Of a stretch of DNA of 64,000 bases, positions 24,286 through 58,405 are shown piece after piece; position 1 is the stretch's first letter, and every line of letters begins with the position of its first letter. This DNA is from Apus apus (lineage: Eukaryota > Chordata > Aves > Apodiformes > Apodidae), in the NCBI RefSeq assembly GCF_020740795.1, contig NC_067291.1, positions 12,528,780 to 12,592,779 on the forward strand. The letters are read 5' to 3'. Both the position numbers and the translations under genes were made by a program. The notes beneath the pieces are model-generated. The model saw only the letters and a list, made by a program, of their open reading frames with translations, was not told where the DNA came from and searched no databases.

Positions 24286-27200
24286 CTGCACCCACTGGCT
24301 GAAAGGCTGAACAGGCCGTTTCTGTTTCCTCCTTCCTTCAACTTAGATGCCTTCCGTTTTCCCTTTCTCTCCGATTATACCCTACTGGTCCCATCCTGCC
24401 AACTCAAGCAGCCAAATCTGACTTGGGGACGGTATTTCCTTGCTTTTTGTAACTGCTTGACTCTCTTCCCCTCCAAGTCTTCTTGGCAGTTCGTTGCTCT
24501 GTGAACCAGGGCAACAAAGGATGCTCACTTCAGCAGAAATAGCAAGCATTTTTCTGAGTGTTTCGTGGATTCAGCTTATAGGATGGCAGTGACCAAGCAA
24601 GCTTCCTTCAGAAACAGATTTGTCCTGAGCAGATCAAGTGATGGAGCTACAGGCCGTTCAGTCCAGGAGTTCTTCTCTAAGGACTCTTAATGCCTTTTGG
24701 CTGTGTTTATCCCAGAAATGCATAACATAAAAGGATTTTAAAAAGAAGACACTTTCTTGCTGTGTGATCAGGAAATTGCAGGTTATTGTAGTACTCATTT
24801 AAATGCTCAGAGACTATTATCCCCACCAGATGATCTTGCAATGAAAAGGATTAAACAGCTGAACCGCCTACATTTGGGTAAAAAAGCAACATAAATTGAT
24901 TAAGCAGTTGTCAACCAGATAGATCTGAGATGTGGGATGAGATGTGAGAGCTAAATCAAAGTGTAATTACCAAGACTGTAATAATTATTGACATGGCTAT
25001 CTGAATTTTGAAATAAGTTTTTTACTAAAGGAAAAACTTCAGACATCTCAATGCTTCCCCTGTAGCTTCTGTTTCTAGGAAGCTCTCAAGAATTGTCCTA
25101 ACCTGATGATTCATCTTCATATGTGCCTCATATTATTTGCTGAAACATGAGTAGTTCATGAACTACCAGTGAAACTAATTGCTAACTAATCTTGGAGATG
25201 TTCTGAGATTTGTGGCACATTTAGAGGTGACAAACAGGCTCTTTCTCAGACTAGGCCCACAGGATTCCTTTCAGGTTGGTTTGAATACAGTATGAGTCAC
25301 TAGCAACCTGAGCTCCAGCACCAGGTCTGATGCAACCTCTTCCCCTCCAGTTCTTCCTGTTGCTGTTTGGAAGCTGATGCATTGGTGTATTTCCCACTTC
25401 AATAAAATTGTGTTGTGTGGAAACTCCCTCTAATCAGGAGACAAACACTTCAGGCACTGCTTTTATGCTTTTTCTTTCTGTAACAGAGTTTCCTGCTAGA
25501 TGCTGTGCTGGCCAGAGTGAGAATATTGCCATCAGAAATAGATGCATGAGAATTTGCATATTCTAAAACGGAGATTTGTGATCCAGTGACTTGAACCTTT
25601 CCCATGCAGGTATTACTGGTTTCTTATTGATTTCTAACAAATCACATCAATGTTAAGTGTTCCAGGAAATTAATGCATGTCACCTGGAATGATAAGATCT
25701 TGTTTAGCTATGTTCATCTCAGATTCTAGTTGTTTTGTCTCTGTGTATGTCTGGATTTATTCTGTTGGCTTTTTCCCCCTCAGAGAAGTACAGGTTCCTA
25801 ATCTCATTGATTTGGTGTCTTCATATTAGCTCATGTTACAAATTCCAAATCAGATTACAACAAAATCAGATTAGTTTCTCATTCTTAAGCAGAACAGCTT
25901 AAATGTCTGGACCTGGTACTTAAAAATTTATATTTTACATAATTTGTCTACTTTGGGTGTGTAAGACCAGAGCACTCAGCATTGGATGCATCACTGCCTT
26001 AATTTTATTTCAAGGAGACTTTCTGTAGTAAGTAAACAGTGGATTAAACTGATAGCCTAAGAAAGTAGTTTTTAGAAGAATGCTCTGGCAGTTGAAACGT
26101 CACTTTGATTCCCACTGTAAGTGCCATTTGTCTTCAAAAACTCCTATGAACGTGACATATTGTGTGGTCTACACTCCAAGCTTATTATATCATCTGGCAT
26201 TTAGAATGTATTGATTTTATTATTCATCATTATGAGAAGAAAGAATATTTTTTCTGTGACAGTTCCACAGTGGAGTTACATTTCTAGGACACACATTACT
26301 CATCTGAATCAGATGTCTCTCTTTTGTATCAAAACCATCTAATTACTTATGAGGGCTTTACCTTTTAGCAGAAGATGTTGCTTCTGCAAAAGTATTAATT
26401 TGTTCTAGGCCAGGGCGTGTGGGATCACTTAAGAAAGCTGTGCTGCATTCCCACACTTACAGCTGCTCCCTGATGGGTCATTAACTGAAGGTGGAATTGT
26501 CATGCTACAGGAATGGTATTTTCAAGATCTTTACAGTTAGATTTCTTGGTCCCACTAGAGCATTCTCAAAGCCCTTAGAAAGCACTGGAGAAACCACTCA
26601 AAACCTTCAGCAAGCTTAATATTGGACCCTAAATATTCCTTCAGTTAGGTTTCCTGTTGATAAATGTTAGTAATAATAATACTCATTTCTCTAGTCATCT
26701 GCAGATATTAAGCATTTAATGTGGAGTTTAATATTTATATGGTAGACTGAGGCAGTGCTTAGAAAGTTCACTGAATACTTTAGCAAATATAATAAAGTAA
26801 AAAACATTCTTTTCTTAATTCCGATATTATATAAAGAAAAAACCCAATATGAAAAAGTGATGCAATCCATGTGTCTCAGAGAAGAGAAAAAAAGGATAAT
26901 AAAAGTATCTTGCGTCTCACATAGATTCTCTTTTTTGTTCCTAATTAATTGCTCACTATTTCTTATTAATGAATACAAAGAACAGTCTTTGAGTTTTAAG
27001 TGCAGATCTGGATTTCTAATGGGGATTTAATTTTTTCTAGACTTTCACATAATTTCTTGTGACTTCAGTATTCTTGGGCTCATCTCAGCTTCCTAGTGCC
27101 ATTTTATGCTGTGCAATTAAGCCAGACAGAGGGGACTGGAGTTACTTTTCACCTAGAAGTGTCTTGTCCAAGTATACAGCAATTTACTGGAAGAGAACAA

Positions 27201-28310
27201 GGGGGAATAAGGTGGTATGAGTCAAGGATTTTGCTGTTTGAATGGACCGTACATCTGAAGTCCCAAATTGTATTAATTACTAATTCAAGAACTGTAATTG
27301 TGGTAGAGTTGCTAGTCAAATGGCCAAGGAAAACATTTCAAATCTTCCAAATGCAATTGTCATAGCTGAAAAGAAAGATTCAGGTCAGAATATGCCCTAA
27401 TAAACTATGCACCTTTTTCTCTTATTTAGCTGAATATACCTACTTTTGAATGGTTGTGGGGTTGTGTGTTTTTTGCTGTTGTTTTGTTTGGATGGTTGTC
27501 TGGGTTTGTTTTTTTTGTTTGATGGGGGGGGGGGGGTGTTTGTTTTCCCAAGAGCTAATCTAAATTTTATTGAGGATAAGGTATATTTCCCAAAGGAACC
27601 CATTAATTCTGAAAAAGCCATATACAAGGAAGCCACTTGGCCACATGGTGGAGCTTTCTGCCCTCTTGGCAACAAAAAAAAAAAAGGTCAACAAAGCTGG
27701 CTACCTCCTGCAGAACCCTCCAGCAAGGTTTTCCTAGAAATACCATTCCTTATGGTGATTCATGCTTACATGTGTAATGAGCTGTGTGGGTGGCTTCCTT
27801 CTCCCCCCAGGACGGCAAGCTGTATCAAATGGTGAAATTAATTACCAGTGCATTTAATTCAGACTGGTAAATTCTGTTCTGCTCCCAGCATTTTCGTTGC
27901 TATCTTATCCTACTGCTACATGGAGATGAGTGGGTCCTCAGCCTTTTCATCATTCCTAGATGCATAAAATTCATCATAGGTATTTGTTAGAAATAAAAGC
28001 AGTATACTATTCTCACCCTGCTTCCTCACTGCTCTTATGCCCACAAGCAGCTCATTATATGCTTTGCTTCCCTCCAGGCTAATCTTGTGTAGTACTTGAC
28101 TTGGATCATAGGAAGGGAAAGGCTAAGGACCAGCAGCAGTTTCAGGAACATGACTTAATAAATTGCTAATCCATCCTCATTAACAAAGAAGTCCTTCCAG
28201 TATGGATACTGAGAGAAGAGCTTTTGGCATTTGTGCAGACTTAAGGGAACATCTGTTTGTGATGGCAGAAGATGGTTTAAGCACTGAACGGGTAGATTAT
28301 GGTTGGTGGA
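24286..28310. other. Intergenic DNA right of the orphan CpG island
   Basis: AT-rich intergenic DNA with no supportable exon. It includes a pure G13 run (27524-27536) downstream of T-rich sequence and a short A run at about 27670-27684. Open frames over these tracts are low-complexity (runs of Gly, Phe, Lys or Pro) and are not believed. Confidence 0.6.
27505..27536. repeat. T-rich then G13 homopolymer tract
   Basis: A T-rich stretch is followed by GAT and thirteen consecutive G (27524-27536). It is a simple low-complexity tract with no recognised element around it. Confidence 0.85.
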
Positions 28311-28374
28311 TTTAGGTTATGGTTGGACTTGATGATCTTCAAGGTCCTTTCCAACCAGGATGATTCTGTGAAGA
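28311..28374 (+). mobile_element. CR1 LINE 3' tail fragment, plus strand
   Basis: A fragment of about 64 bp reading ATGGTTGGACTTGATGATCT, then AAGGTCCTTTCCAACC and GATGATTCTGTGAAGATTCT. This is the conserved CR1 3' UTR end, finishing with degenerate copies of the terminal ATTCTATG-type octamer. Only the extreme 3' end is present, so it is a heavily 5'-truncated insertion. Confidence 0.85.
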
Positions 28375-30848
28375 TTCTTTGTGCAATAACAGAAATAATA
28401 GGAAAATATTTTTGCTGATAAACATGAGACTTGTTGTAAGACCTAACTTTAACTAATGTGCTCTTTCTTCTTTATTTCATCATCTTTTCTTACCTATTAG
28501 TAGATACAGCATCCCTTTAGAAAAGAGTGCTCATCTTGAAAGAACTCACAAGATTAGACACCAGTACTTTCAGTGGTTCTGTTCTCTCCCTCACCTTTGT
28601 GTCTTTAGAACTAGAATACAAATGCAAAGATCTGTCTACACGTACAAATTGCACAGGCTGAATTAAAGAACTTCCTAACTTGGAGTTGGCTTGGTTTAAT
28701 TCTTTAGGCATTTCAACCAGTTAGCCAACTAAAATAATCAGCATTAGTTCCAGCTAAGGTGATTTATGAGTGTACAAAGGGATTGCACTAATTTAATTAA
28801 AAGTGTAAAGATTTTAATTATTTACATCCATTTATATGATTTCTGTGTTAAGGTTTCACCTTGGAAACACTTTTAAATTGTGAAAAGAACCACACATCTT
28901 AAAACCTTGAGAATACCATAAGCTTTTTAAAATGTGTGAAAATTAAATTTTGTGACTAGAAGAGAACTTCATGATCACATTGTAGGCAGGGAAAGACAAG
29001 AAAGGGGAACAAAGCATGAAGCTGATCAGATTCATTTTGTTGTACAACATTAAAGAAAAGATAAATATTAATGACAGGTAGTGATCCACAATTCTATTAT
29101 CGAGGCTTAAACTGCTTTGCATGAGCTGAGACTTAGAAGCTGTCCATATGCCTCTTCATAGCATATATCAAATTGTAGATGAGTTCATTTAGCTCAGCCC
29201 AAGCTGTCCAGTGTAGGGATTTTTCAAAGCAATTCACCTGTGAAGCACAGAAAAATGCCTCGAGACCAAGGAACACAACATACAAATGTAGGAAAACCAG
29301 CATGTGTTCAATGTGCACTGGCAGGAAGCAGATAACCACTACCATGGTATCTGAAAAGGTGTCTACAATGCTTCTGTTATTTGAAGCTACTAACTTTTAG
29401 GGCTCAAATACTTCAGCTTCATGCCCTCAATGACAACATTTGATTCAGCATGAGAGAAAGGATTATGTATTTGTGTCTTTGGAAAAAGGACTGTTTGAAA
29501 TAAGGAGATATTGCAATTTTGTTAGCATTTCCTTAGTGTTTCTAAACAGTATATTGCAACTTTTGCATTGTTTATATAATCCCCTTGCACTGCGGACAGC
29601 CCACACAAAAGCCCCCCAGAATCCAAACAAGCAAAAAACCCAAGAACCTTACTATGCAAAAATGGATTAAGAAAGGATCTGCCCTTGAAAATGAGTGGTC
29701 TGTGCTGCCTTTTAAGAACCAGGCTATGAGCATTTAATGCAAAGGCTGAGGGTTTGATTTACCATCCACCGAATTCAGGGGCAAAAGTGTTATTTTATTC
29801 ATCATGTTAGTGTTCCTTCTGTTCAGCTGAATCACATCAATTTAGAATACTCAAAAGCTCTATTACTGTTTTTTCCTTTTGAGACTAAAAAGCTATTATG
29901 AGAAAATTTATGTTGAAAAAGTGAGGGTGCTAATGGGTTATTAAATGTCTGGGTTAACCTTACTGGAGATGTTTTCATTGGGATAACTCAATTTAAAGCA
30001 GTATAATAGAATTTTCTAATACATGTAGAAGTCCAAATAGTGATGTGTAAAAGCAAAGAATGAAAGTCCCTTTGAGAAATCTGCTTGAAAGCTGATTATT
30101 TGAAATTGCTGCAACCTTATAACTTCTTATTCCTGTGATGAGATAATGATATCATTTAGAAGCGTGTGGCTTAATGATATATGTTTCATTTAGATTCTTC
30201 CTATTAGGTGACATTTATTGAAAGCTTACTCTTGAACTGTGTTCCATGTCTTGTGCTGTTTATCTGCCTTGGAGCTGTTGGGCACTGTAATTACATTTTG
30301 CTTCATTTCCTCTATATTTTATGTGAAAATCCTTTCATGGTAGGAAAGTACAAAGGTCCAGATAATAAGAGCATGACAATGTATAAGATTTAAGATGGTT
30401 GTTTAGATTGCAGCTGGAACTGCCCATGACTCAGACACTTTCAAGGTCATCCAATATGTAGTGAGCTCAGGCAGCACTTGTGAAGCTATAGAAAAAAAAA
30501 ACAAAACATTTTGCTACTCTTAAGAAACATCAACCTTAACATCATTATTACTAGAAATTGAGGTGTGTCTTATGGGTAGAGTAAGAAGAAATGCCAAATC
30601 CTACTGTGTTGAGTTACTCTGGCATTTAGCCAATACCACACTTTCTGTGTGTGAAGAATATGGAGTAGTTTTGTGCCAGGGCATAATGTTTTGAAGTCTC
30701 CAAAGCTTTGCTATTTTGTTTTATAATGCTTTCAAAGCTTTTTCCTTGGCAGTTTCTTAATGGCACTAGGTACATTTTATTTAACTAATGCGTTTCTTAA
30801 TGTCAAATTTATTTCTTTTTCCCTGTAGAAAACTCTTGTAGTCCAAGA
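28375..30848. other. Intergenic DNA
   Basis: AT-rich, no supportable gene. Small palindromes include TTTAATTAAA (28792-28801) and AATGATATCATT (30145-30156); the half AATGATAT recurs about 28 bp further on. Nothing else was recognised. Confidence 0.55.
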
Positions 30849-30935
30849 TCTAGTGGGAGATGTCCCTGCCCATGCAGAGGGATTGGAATTAGATGATCTT
30901 TAAAATCCTTTCCAACCCAAACCATTCTATGATTA
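30849..30935 (+). mobile_element. CR1 LINE 3' tail fragment, plus strand
   Basis: A fragment of about 87 bp beginning at CTAGTGGGAGATGTCCCTGC, continuing GATTGGAATTAGATGATCTT and ending TCCAACCCAAACCATTCTAT then GATT. It is a clear CR1 3' end with one terminal ATTCTATG octamer. It contains no coding part. Confidence 0.88.
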
Positions 30936-33900
30936 TACACTGCTGATTCTGAAGAATGGTGGACTTTGTCTAGGTAGAATTTCTGCCTTCTGTTTTAACA
31001 CTGTAAACTCTGTACATGCTTGGCTGACTTTCATTGCCTTCTCAACCATATGTTTCATGTGCTAAGAAACAGAAATGAGCCACAAGACAACTGCCAAAGA
31101 AGCATGTTGGCCACTGAAAGTGACATTTGATTCATTTTGCCTCCTTGGTCTAAAGAAAGAAAAAGTTTGCTCCAAAAGCCCTGTGGGAAAACTACAGGGA
31201 GCAGCTTTGCCCAGAGAGTAGCGTGAGGGATTTTGGTGAAGTCTTGAACTCTGGTCTTGGGAAGACTATATGAGTTTTGGGGCTAAATAAGGAAACAAGG
31301 AGACAAGTTTAACAGAGGAAGCAAGTACTTTTCCAAGGAAGGGAGGAGGGGAGGGGACCAGCCAGAGCTTGAAGGAATGATTCTGTAAAAGGTACAGGCT
31401 GTGAATGAACGACTGCAGGGGGATCCTGTGGCCCTTAAAAACTCTACCTTTGACATAAATCTATGCTACTGTTGAAAGGGATGAGCCCACTCGACTTCCT
31501 GCATCCTCCTGACTCACTCCCACTACCCCTCTTGTGATCACAGCAAGAATTATGCTGCTGGATGGTAAGTGAATTAACTGATCTGCTGGAAAATAATCTG
31601 GGAAGTAGGGAGAAGCAGGGGATGGTCAGAAATATTATGCAGAAGTGCTGAATTCAAGTGATCTTGTAACCACAGCACTGTACACTCAGCTTTTCAAGGT
31701 ACTGTGGTGTGATGCCTTATCCTGGAGAGCAAGTGGAAAACACATATCTCTTTGTAGACAATAATTTGAATAGCTGTGTTTGGGGTTCTTCCTTGGATGA
31801 ATGATAATTGTTGTTGGCTAACGAGTTAACTGCTGTGTATCTAAACAACCTCCTAGGTGACGCAGTAATAGAGTTAATAACATTTGTTGTGCAGTGAATT
31901 ACGCTGATGTGGATTTCCTCTTCCATTTTTCTGTGAACGTCTGGTTTCAGAAGAAGTTAGACAATAAATGTAGGTGAACTAATCTTATTATCAAAAGCCT
32001 TCTAAAGCTGGGGTGCAATTTTAAGCTGAGAAATCGAGTGGATATTATGAAATGCAAGGAAATGAGAACATAGTTTTTTATGGATGTCTGCCTTAGCCAC
32101 ACCCCACCTCTCCCATGCTTTTGACTTGCAAGAGTTTCCTGAGCATCATCACTCCAGAAATTCTTAGTCAATTAGCATTGTTTCTTGTATTAAACACACT
32201 TTCAGTGACAGTGTCACTTATTTCTTCTCTTTAAGTAGTTGATTTAGCCTAAGCATTATTCAAGAAGGAGAAAAGTATGATTTACTGAATCACACTTAGT
32301 TTGAGACAGTCACAGAATCCAGGTCTTGTATTTCCTTAGTGCATGTTTTCAACATTAAGATACTGAACAAACTTACCATCTTTTTACATTCCTTTAAGTG
32401 AAGGTGGTTGTGGTACCTGGGTGTGAATCTCAGTCATGGTGTTCCATGCTAGTCATGTGAGATAAAACTTTGTGGGGACTCAGTATGACATGAACATGTA
32501 GCACCTCAATCCTCCCAGATACCTGGTAGAAGATCTGAGGAAGAACAAACTTCAGAACGTGATCAGTGCAAAATTAAGCTCTGAGGGATCAGGAAGAAAT
32601 GTAGAGGCTTGACTATTGGTGCTCAGAAGCCCTTGCCTTGGCTGAAAAAAATGCTGACTGCTGTTTTAGTTCTTAGCTGAAGAGCTTCCTGACATGCATT
32701 TCAAAGTGACACTAAACTCTGACTGAAGGTGTGGTTGGACAAATGTCAGTAACGGTGCAAAACAATGCACTGATGTTTGGAGGAAAATAAAAACCACTTT
32801 GAATTGAATCAGACCCAAACTTTTTGCATTTCAAACATTGACAGTTCTTTGCTTCCTCACCCTGAGTCAAAATGAGACAATCTTATGGAAGAATTTGTTC
32901 CAAAAAGACTCTTAAAAGCAGTTATGCAAATGCAAGGTTTTAATCTCAGGCAAAAATGCAAAAACAGCCCTGACCCCTGACTTTTCAGTTACTTTCTGCC
33001 ATTGTAAATCCCTTGAACTTTTCCTCTTCTCCTCTCCTTCCCCTTCCTCCCCACCCCAAAAAAAAAAAAAAAAAATATTTTTAAATACTCTAAAATTATC
33101 TTGTTTGTTTTCACTGGCTCCTAGGTCTGGCTTGTAGCGACTCACAGAAGTCTGGAAAATAATTTGGTTAGGGTGCTTTCAAAAAGGTCTCTGGTGAAAT
33201 GAATACGTCTGTAGGAGGCAAATCATACCGGTGCACAGACAAGGCTGCACAAAATGCAGGCTGCCTCATAGCAAAAGTAGGCACAGCCTGTGATACTTGA
33301 AAATAAGTAATTAGGCACTGTAAGAAAATTTTCTTGCCACCCAAAAGAAGAGAGCTGTGAGCCAGAAACCAGCACAGCACTGCAAGCCATGTGAGTCAGC
33401 TGAGCCGGCTGTAAAAGCTGGGAGGGCCTGCTCTGCCCCACCATGGGTGCTTGGCTTGGCATCAGGCTGCTTCTACTTGTCCCTAGTTCCTCTCTACTTA
33501 AGAATCTGGAGGGGTAGTATTATCTTTTTCACAAAGATAACTGGAAACTTTGCTCCTTTCTGAATTTCCACCTTGGAATAGGGATCAGCAGTGTTGTGAA
33601 CCCCCTGAGCAGGGAGATTTTGTAAAGGTCCCAGAGTTTAACTGAAGTGCTGGCAAGATGGGTAAAATTTAAACTGAAACTCCATGGGAATGGAGAAGCA
33701 TGGAGAATATAGCCTGAATTTTCTGCAAGCGAGTTAACCAATCTGGCTTTTTCCTGGATAAATGTTTGAAAATGCAAAATGATCCTACGGATCAAATGTG
33801 GAGCTTCCGCTTACAAACAGAGAGCTGCTGCTGTAAGTTTTGAAGTAAAAGGCTAATGTTCTGGTTTATATCCAGTTAATGGCAATTGAAATCACATCTC

Positions 33901-34532
33901 TAACCCCTGTAGTACTCATTCAGAGTAAAGCAAACCCCAGTAGGTTTCTGGCTTCAATAGAGCATATTGAAATGGGCAGCTGGCTGTTCTGGCTGCTGAG
34001 CTCCTTGCTGAGTTGAAAAGCAAAACTAAACCCCTCTTTGTGATCTGAGTTAACACCTGAGTTCTTTAAATAGGCTGTTGTAGGAGTCATACGTGACAGA
34101 GGATGCCACCAACTTCAGGAATATGCTCTTGAAGCCTGATTTCTATTTTCTCTTAAAAAGCACCCTGCATCCTTCTGTCAGATGGGCTCTGAATTCATGA
34201 GTCTCTTGCTGCTCATTGTGCTTTTAGTGTTTGGTAGTAACTTCCAATGATGTATGTGATTCCAGAACGGGCAGTTCTAGAGCTTTATGAATGTCAGGCT
34301 TAAATTGCCATTTTGTTTTTTTTAGACTTTAGGCTTTCTTTTTTTAATAAAAGGGGGAAAAATAAATTAATCTTCCTTTTTGACATGTTAAGATATCTTA
34401 GCTAGCTAAATCTATGTAAGTCATTAATGTTAGCATTTAAATGCTTTGGGGAGTGCTGTACCACCTTTGTATTATAGGGTACTGCTTTATCTGGGAAACG
34501 TAGTAATCCCTGGGAACTACAAATTACGTAAG
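30936..34532. other. Intergenic DNA
   Basis: No supportable exon. It contains an A-run of about 20 (33057-33075) preceded by a C/T-rich stretch on the plus strand, which gives a low-complexity minus-strand frame that I do not believe. No promoter-like CpG cluster was seen. Confidence 0.55.
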
Positions 34533-34713
34533 TCTGGCACAGGTTGCCCAGGGAAGTTGTGGACGCCCTTTCTCTTGAAGTGTTCAAGGGCAGGTTGGAT
34601 GGGGCTCTGAGCAACCTGGTCTACTGGGAGGTGTCCTTGCCAATGCAGGGAGGTTGGATCTTGATGATCTATAAGGTCCCTTCCAACCCAAACCATTCTC
34701 TGATTCTGTGATT
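34533..34713 (+). mobile_element. CR1 LINE 3' fragment, plus strand
   Basis: About 181 bp from TCTGGCACAGGTTGCCCAGG (end of the CR1 ORF2 coding region, equivalent to the usual RLP-E-V segment) through GTTCAAGGGCAGGTTGGATG and GGAGGTGTCCTTGCC to TCCAACCCAAACCATTCTCT and GATTCTGTGATT. It is the classic CR1 3' end in sense orientation, 5'-truncated, with a degenerate terminal octamer pair. Confidence 0.93.
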
Positions 34714-37100
34714 GATCTCTCCAGTGTGGTTCCTTCAAATGAAAACTAAGGCATCCAAAAGTGCAGGGAAAAGTAGGAAGTAGAAACAGTAATACAGAGG
34801 GAGAGACAGCTGAGGTTTTTTCTTGTAGATTTTGGAGATGGAGCTTATGTTCTCTGAGGGATTCAGGATGTTACTGTGTCAAAACCTACTTTCTAAGTGT
34901 ATGGGAATTTTCCTTAGTGAGATGTTTATCTGCAACATGATTTTAATGTTTCTGGACATAACTGGAATAAGTAGGAAATTAATGGACTTTAGTAGATTGG
35001 CCTGACTAGAGAGGTACTTATTCTTGTGAGTAAAGGCAGCAGAATCTGGCCCCAAATGCTGTGCCTCTGGCCAAGATACAAAAGAAACAATCAAGGAAAT
35101 ACATTCAAACTGAAATATTCTTGCTTTTAAATTATAAAATGGAAAGGATCTTGCAAGCAGGTCAAACAGAAACGGTGATGTGGGTGTGTTTGCAGTACAC
35201 GCTGAGCATCAAAGCTTTAAATGGTGTTTCTGGCATTCAGAATAGTTTCTGTTTTTCCAGCTGGAAACAGAAGATAAGCCTTTTAGTGGAGATGTGTTTC
35301 CAGGTTGATACCCATTCCTTTTGGCTCTGTGCTTTCGCTTGATGAATGGTCTAACACACTGAGAGGATAGTAGCTCGTGTCCTGTGATCTAGAAGCCAAA
35401 GAGGAAAGCCATTCCAAGCCTGGTGGATTTAAGGATGGTACAGATAGCTTGATACGTCAAAGCTCTAACAGCCTCTATTTTACAGACTTCATTCTGAAAA
35501 AATTATAAAATTATAAAACGCAGCATAGAAAACGTAAAATTACTACTGGAGAAGCTTCAAACCAGTTATACCTGGGGCTCTGGACTTTAATACTGACTAC
35601 GTTTTGGAAATGTACAGTTGTCTTTTTATCTAAACTGATCTCTCCTTGTCATCTAAAAAGTTTGGAATTAATTACACCAATTGGACTTACTCTTTCAAAG
35701 CTGTGAAATCATGCAAGTACCTCCAAGTAGAAATGAAGAGGCTTGTGACTACTTCTTCCTTTAGTTATGTAAATAACTATAGTACAACAGATGCATGATC
35801 ACGGAAAAGTGAAATTTCTCAGCAAGTGGCAGTATTTTAGTTTAACTCAGGGCAGGGAGAAAAAGCAACCTGTGCTATTCTCCACGGGAAATATATAGAG
35901 AGAACTTAATGTTCTTTCTTGTCAGAGGCTGCAAAGGCACTGGAAATTGACTGGGGCATGTGTCAAGTTCTTCAGCTGCCCGGGTCCCTGCAAAGCTTCA
36001 AGCAGTCTGTGCTGTCCCAAGAACCCAACACTGGTGTCTCAGAGGTGCTGATGGAGAAGGGGTTATTGAGCTGACTGTAGGAATGGTGTCAGGGGGCTCT
36101 CCACCACAAAAATATGACTGCTGGCAAGGACAGTATGTCACTTACCCAGTGGTTAATCTTGGTTTAAGTGGATGGATTACTTTTTTAGTAGATGTAAACA
36201 GAGTCAAAGCTATTGCTATTGTATTTTGTCAAGACATTTGAAATTGAAAGCTCATGTTTTGCTATCAGTTTTACCATGCACATGAATACTTTGAGTGAAT
36301 TAGGAAGTTCTTGCTCGTATGGTACTAGTTAATGATATAATAATATGTAAACATCATATGATAGGCACTGAGTGCATCATTCCTGCAAAATGCCGAAGTG
36401 CTATCCTTATTTAAGGATGGAAGATGAAGAACAAAAGTGCAAGAATTTGCCCCAGGACATCTAGAAAGTGGGAGAGTGAACAGTTATTTAATATGGGGTT
36501 CTCAAGCTCACAGCACCGGTTGTTTTTACAAGAAATTCTTCATGATAAATAAAATGTTATTATCTATTAAATTGATTTTGGCATGAAATTAGTTAAGTAT
36601 TAGAGAAATGGGAAATGAGCATCACATCATATTGTTTACCAGAGCTTTGGCTCTAGGAATAACCATTATTATTATCAATAGTCTAGTCAATGCTTTCCGT
36701 TAAAGATTACACAGTAATTAATGGAATTGAGCATAATTAAGATATTTCAACTATCAAGGAAAAATGAATTGCTTGATAGCCTGTACTCATCTGAATAAGC
36801 AGATATTTTTATTACTTCCGAGGGAAAAAGTCATGAAGTTGGGTATAACAAACAAGAGCCATGCAGAGAGTTGAGGCTGGGGCCCAGCATGACAGCAGCC
36901 ACACATTCTGTCAGGGCTGTCGTCGATGACGACGTATTTTTCTCTGTTAGTTGAAGCCAAAATGCAAACTGTTTTGCTTTTCTGGAGCTAATAACATTTG
37001 AGCAGTCGAAGCAAAGATGTCTGCAGGATGTCCAAGGGCATCCAGTGGAAACATCACCCAGAGCGGGCTGGCCTGGTGTGGTGGGATGGAACACCTCATC
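34714..37100. other. Intergenic DNA upstream of TMC3
   Basis: No supportable gene. A small hairpin GTCGTC-GAT-GACGAC (36919-36933), overlapping an ACGT core just after it, is one of the few CpG-bearing spots and lies about 500 bp before the TMC3 start codon. The rest is ordinary AT-rich DNA. Confidence 0.55.
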
Positions 37101-37427
37101 CGTGAGAAGGGGAACGTGGCTGCGAAGTAAGGACTGCAGCTGGCCCAGCCTTGGACTCTGCTCCCTGTCTCACTCGGGGGTGGGCAGGGGCTGCGAGGGT
37201 GGGCAGGGGCTGCTTTGTGCTGCCGCTTTAAGGCTCGCAGGCCCTGCCCAGCAGCAGCTCCTCAGCAGGGCTGAAGCACCGGCGCAGCCTCCTCTGCTCA
37301 GCAGGGCTCACACTGCTCCCTGCTCTCTACTTAATAACATTTGGCTGCTGCTGAGACATCTGACCCGTTGACTCGCGGCTTCCTTGTAGCGCAGCAGTTC
37401 CACCTGGCGCAGGCAGCAGCTGCCCCC
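37101..37427 (+). promoter_or_regulatory. TMC3: Putative TMC3 promoter / 5' UTR region
   Basis: GC content rises clearly from about 37,040 to the start codon, though CpG is only moderate. It carries a 17-bp G-rich direct repeat (GGGTGGGCAGGGGCTGC at 37178-37194 and 37197-37213, an Sp/KLF-like and G-quadruplex-prone sequence) and two copies of CTCAGCAGGGCT (37261-37272 and about 37298-37309). No convincing TATA box was seen. Two in-frame stops (TAATAA at 37332-37337) close the reading frame upstream, so 37428 is the first usable ATG. The exact transcription start and any noncoding first exon cannot be fixed from sequence alone. Confidence 0.45.
37178..37213. repeat. 17-bp G-rich tandem duplication
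   Basis: Two exact copies of GGGTGGGCAGGGGCTGC with a 2-bp gap (period 19), 215-250 bp upstream of the TMC3 start codon. Confidence 0.85.

Positions 37428-58405
<20,978 letters not shown>

Noticed and set aside
23764-24310. Four overlapping open frames of 101-175 codons on both strands as protein genes
   Set aside because: They lie in a CpG island where stop codons are rare. Frames on both strands overlap, with compositions dominated by Ala, Arg, Gly and Pro, and none resembles a known protein.
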